From: Actinocatenispora sera
GTDB lineage: Bacteria > Actinomycetota > Actinomycetes > Mycobacteriales > Micromonosporaceae
Direction of reading: 5' to 3'
Assembly: GCF_018324685.1 (NCBI RefSeq)
Contig: NZ_AP023354.1
Location: 5,642,001 to 5,706,000, forward strand
DNA: 64,000 bases
This document shows, piece after piece, positions 62,577 through 64,000 of the stretch. Under the pieces are notes generated by a model, which saw nothing but the letters and a program-made list of their open reading frames with translations, had not been told where the DNA came from and made no database searches. The translations under genes were made by a program, and so were the position numbers. Positions within the stretch are counted from its first letter, which is position 1; each line of letters starts with the position of its first letter.

Positions 62577-63233
62577 TCAGTCCTCGACGTGGATGTCGTC
62601 GATGATCACGTTGCACTCGCCGACGTCGGTGGCCATCATCGTCTCCACCGCCGCGATCACGTTCTCCCGGACCTGCTCGGCGACCTGCATCGCCGGGTGG
62701 CCGAACTGGACGACCAGGGTCAGCGTGATGCGCAGCTGCTGCTCGGTCAGCTCCACGTGCACGCCGCGCCGGGAGGTGCCCTCGCCGATCGCGAGCGACT
62801 CGCGCACCGTCGAGATCGCCCGGGCCACGTCGCCGCCCAGGTCGTACACCCCGTCGACCTGCTCGGCGGCGAACGCCGCGATCTTCTCCACCACGTCGCC
62901 GGCGACCGCCGTGGTACCGCGCAGTCGCGCCGGCCGCTCCCCCGTCGCCTCGGCGGCCGCCACCGGAACCACCGCCGGCTCCGTCGTCACGTGCGAACGA
63001 CCCGGCCGCGGTGCCGGTACCGGCGCGACGGCGGCCGGCGGCAGACCGTCGGCCGGGATGCGCGGAATGATCGTGGTCGAGTCGTTGTCCGAAAGCACCG
63101 GCAGGTCGGCGACCGCGGTCGCGGCCGATCCGTTCATTCGTCGGTCCGGATCGTCCGCGGCGTGCGCCGGCTTCCCCCCGCGCGGTCCCGCCGCATGCGA
63201 TCCCGCGTTACGCCCAGCTTCGGTCTCGGTCAT
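62577..63233 (-). CDS. Asp23/Gls24 family envelope stress protein
   Basis: The 218-residue protein has a disordered Ala/Pro/Thr-rich N-terminal half (1-105) and an Asp23/Gls24 domain (about 108-218: [71 protein letters not shown]). Members are abundant cytosolic, often membrane-associated proteins linked to alkaline or cell-wall stress. ATG 63233 has GGAGAGG upstream and is chosen over a later Met at 63137. The 230-base gap upstream to the ABC gene shows no feature I can name. Confidence 0.85.
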   Translation of the reverse strand: MTETEAGRNAGSHAAGPRGGKPAHAADDPDRRMNGSAATAVADLPVLSDNDSTTIIPRIPADGLPPAAVAPVPAPRPGRSHVTTEPAVVPVAAAEATGERPARLRGTTAVAGDVVEKIAAFAAEQVDGVYDLGGDVARAISTVRESLAIGEGTSRRGVHVELTEQQLRITLTLVVQFGHPAMQVAEQVRENVIAAVETMMATDVGECNVIIDDIHVED

Positions 63234-63463
63234 GCCCTCTCCGTATGATCTCTGCCCGCCCCCGTCGGCACGGTGATACGCGAAGGCGAGGGTACCGGCA
63301 CCGACATCCCGACCCAACCGGCCGTGCCGAGTGTCGTCCGGTCGTCGGGTGACACGCCCGACACCCGGCACTGCCGCCACCACCGGGTCCCGCCCACGTC
63401 AGTGTCCAACGACCGGCGCGGCCCGCAGCCACCGGCAGCGATCACCGAATTGTGGCCGGCCGG

Positions 63464-64000
63464 TCAGTCACCGCCACGGATCAGCTCGCCCTTGCCGTCC
63501 CGCAGGTGCAGCTCGGCGTCGCAGGCCGCGGCGGCGTCCGGGTCGTGGGTGGCGAACACGACGGTGGCGCCCTGCCACGCCTGCTCGCGCAGCAGCTCCA
63601 CCACCCGCTGCCGGTTCTGCGCGTCCAGTTCGCTCGTCACCTCGTCGGCCAGCAGTACCCGGGCGTTCGCGGCCAGGCCGCGGGCGATCGCGACCCGCTG
63701 CTGCTGGCCACCGGACAGCTCCTCGACCAGCTGGTCGGCCTGCCCACCGAGCCCGACCGCCGCCAGCGTCCGCTCGGTACGGGCCACCGCCTCGTCCGCG
63801 GGCACCCCGGTGGCGAGCAGCGGTACCAGCACGTTCTCCTGCGCGGTGAGGATCGCGGCGAGGCCGTTGTCCTGCGGGATCAGCGCCACGCCGGCGGCGA
63901 GGGTCTGGTCCCGGTCGCGTACCTGCTGCTCGTCCAGCCGGACCGCGCCGGTGTCCGGGGCGACCAGGCCGGCGATCGTCCACAGCAGCGTGGTCTTGCC
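63464..64000 (-). CDS. ABC transporter ATP-binding protein, N-terminus beyond window
   Basis: About 178 residues are visible. They start inside the Walker A (GKTTLLWTIAGLV, at the window edge), followed by Q-loop VALIPQDNGL, signature ELSGGQQQRVAIARGLA, Walker B VLLADEVTSELD and switch ATHDPDAA. The order and Q-loop match the LolD/MacB-like exporter ATPases (DEVTSELD, close to DEPTsaLD). Glu of Walker B is kept, with Val in place of the usual Pro. The rest of the gene and any permease lie past position 64000. Confidence 0.88.
   Translation of the reverse strand, partial: GKTTLLWTIAGLVAPDTGAVRLDEQQVRDRDQTLAAGVALIPQDNGLAAILTAQENVLVPLLATGVPADEAVARTERTLAAVGLGGQADQLVEELSGGQQQRVAIARGLAANARVLLADEVTSELDAQNRQRVVELLREQAWQGATVVFATHDPDAAAACDAELHLRDGKGELIRGGD

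Overview
ORGANISM. The window is about 70 percent or more G+C. Codon third positions are almost all G or C, GTG starts are common, and the gene families (GlgE/TreS/maltokinase, GlgP with an N-terminal DUF3417-type region, CydABDC with split cydDC, 1690-residue NAD-glutamate dehydrogenase, PadR, ROK and STPK/FHA) are typical of actinomycetes. A dispersed GTTGATCAAGGGAT palindrome suggests Micromonosporaceae (Actinocatenispora-like is a guess). I see ordinary chromosomal core and metabolic DNA with local accessory patches. I see no rRNA, tRNA, CRISPR array, insertion sequence or prophage. LAYOUT. 1-3.0 kb: a leftward group of an edge-truncated ORF, a methyltransferase and an enoyl-CoA hydratase, then a lone ABC ATPase. 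3.3-11.8 kb: glgX, a Tat-exported amidase, a LacI regulator, a YtrA-like GntR with an odd tail, glgP and a ROK repressor. 12.0-16.9 kb: a DasABC-D-like sugar importer operon with a GH3 enzyme, divergent from the ROK gene and sharing a perfect operator palindrome with it. 17.6-22.9 kb: glgE-treS-pep2. 22.9-27.7 kb: a PLDc_N peptide, a MerR-GyrI-like regulator, ung, an FHA protein and a receptor Ser/Thr kinase. 28.0-30.2 kb: glgB. 30.2-33.6 kb: a hydrolase and an MFS/TetR pair. 33.6-36.8 kb is the least conventional stretch: a MerR domain fused to a sliding-clamp-like domain, a coupled small ORF, a flavodoxin-reductase/GNAT fusion with a predicted leaderless promoter between twin TTGACATGTCA palindromes, and a stand-alone protein carrying a caspase-like HG...GSC dyad. 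36.9-43.5 kb: arfB, cydABDC and a divergent padR with paired operators. 43.7-51.9 kb: a HAAS-like membrane protein, NAD-glutamate dehydrogenase, an arginase-family protein and a YbbN-like thioredoxin. 52.0-55.0 kb: a minimal GntR with a divergent small ORF, then a zinc-ribbon/SPFH-GYF pair. 55.2-56.7 kb: two head-to-head 5'-truncated, frameshifted pseudogenes. 56.9-64 kb: threonine dehydratase-like enzyme, acyl-CoA mutase large subunit, RCK potassium channel, nucleotidyltransferase, MarR, thiamine-binding MTH1187 protein, Asp23 protein and an edge-truncated ABC ATPase. HOW THE GENES FIT TOGETHER. The dominant theme is alpha-glucan metabolism. TreS makes maltose from trehalose, Pep2 phosphorylates it, GlgE polymerises maltose-1-phosphate, GlgB branches the chain, and GlgP and GlgX degrade and debranch it. 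All six genes lie within 27 kb but in several transcription units broken up by other genes. A second theme is import of an amino-sugar-like oligosaccharide under ROK control. A third is the PadR-linked bd oxidase. A striking non-coding feature is the number of short tandem repeats (14 to 32 bp units) starting at or beside stop codons or in intergenic gaps.
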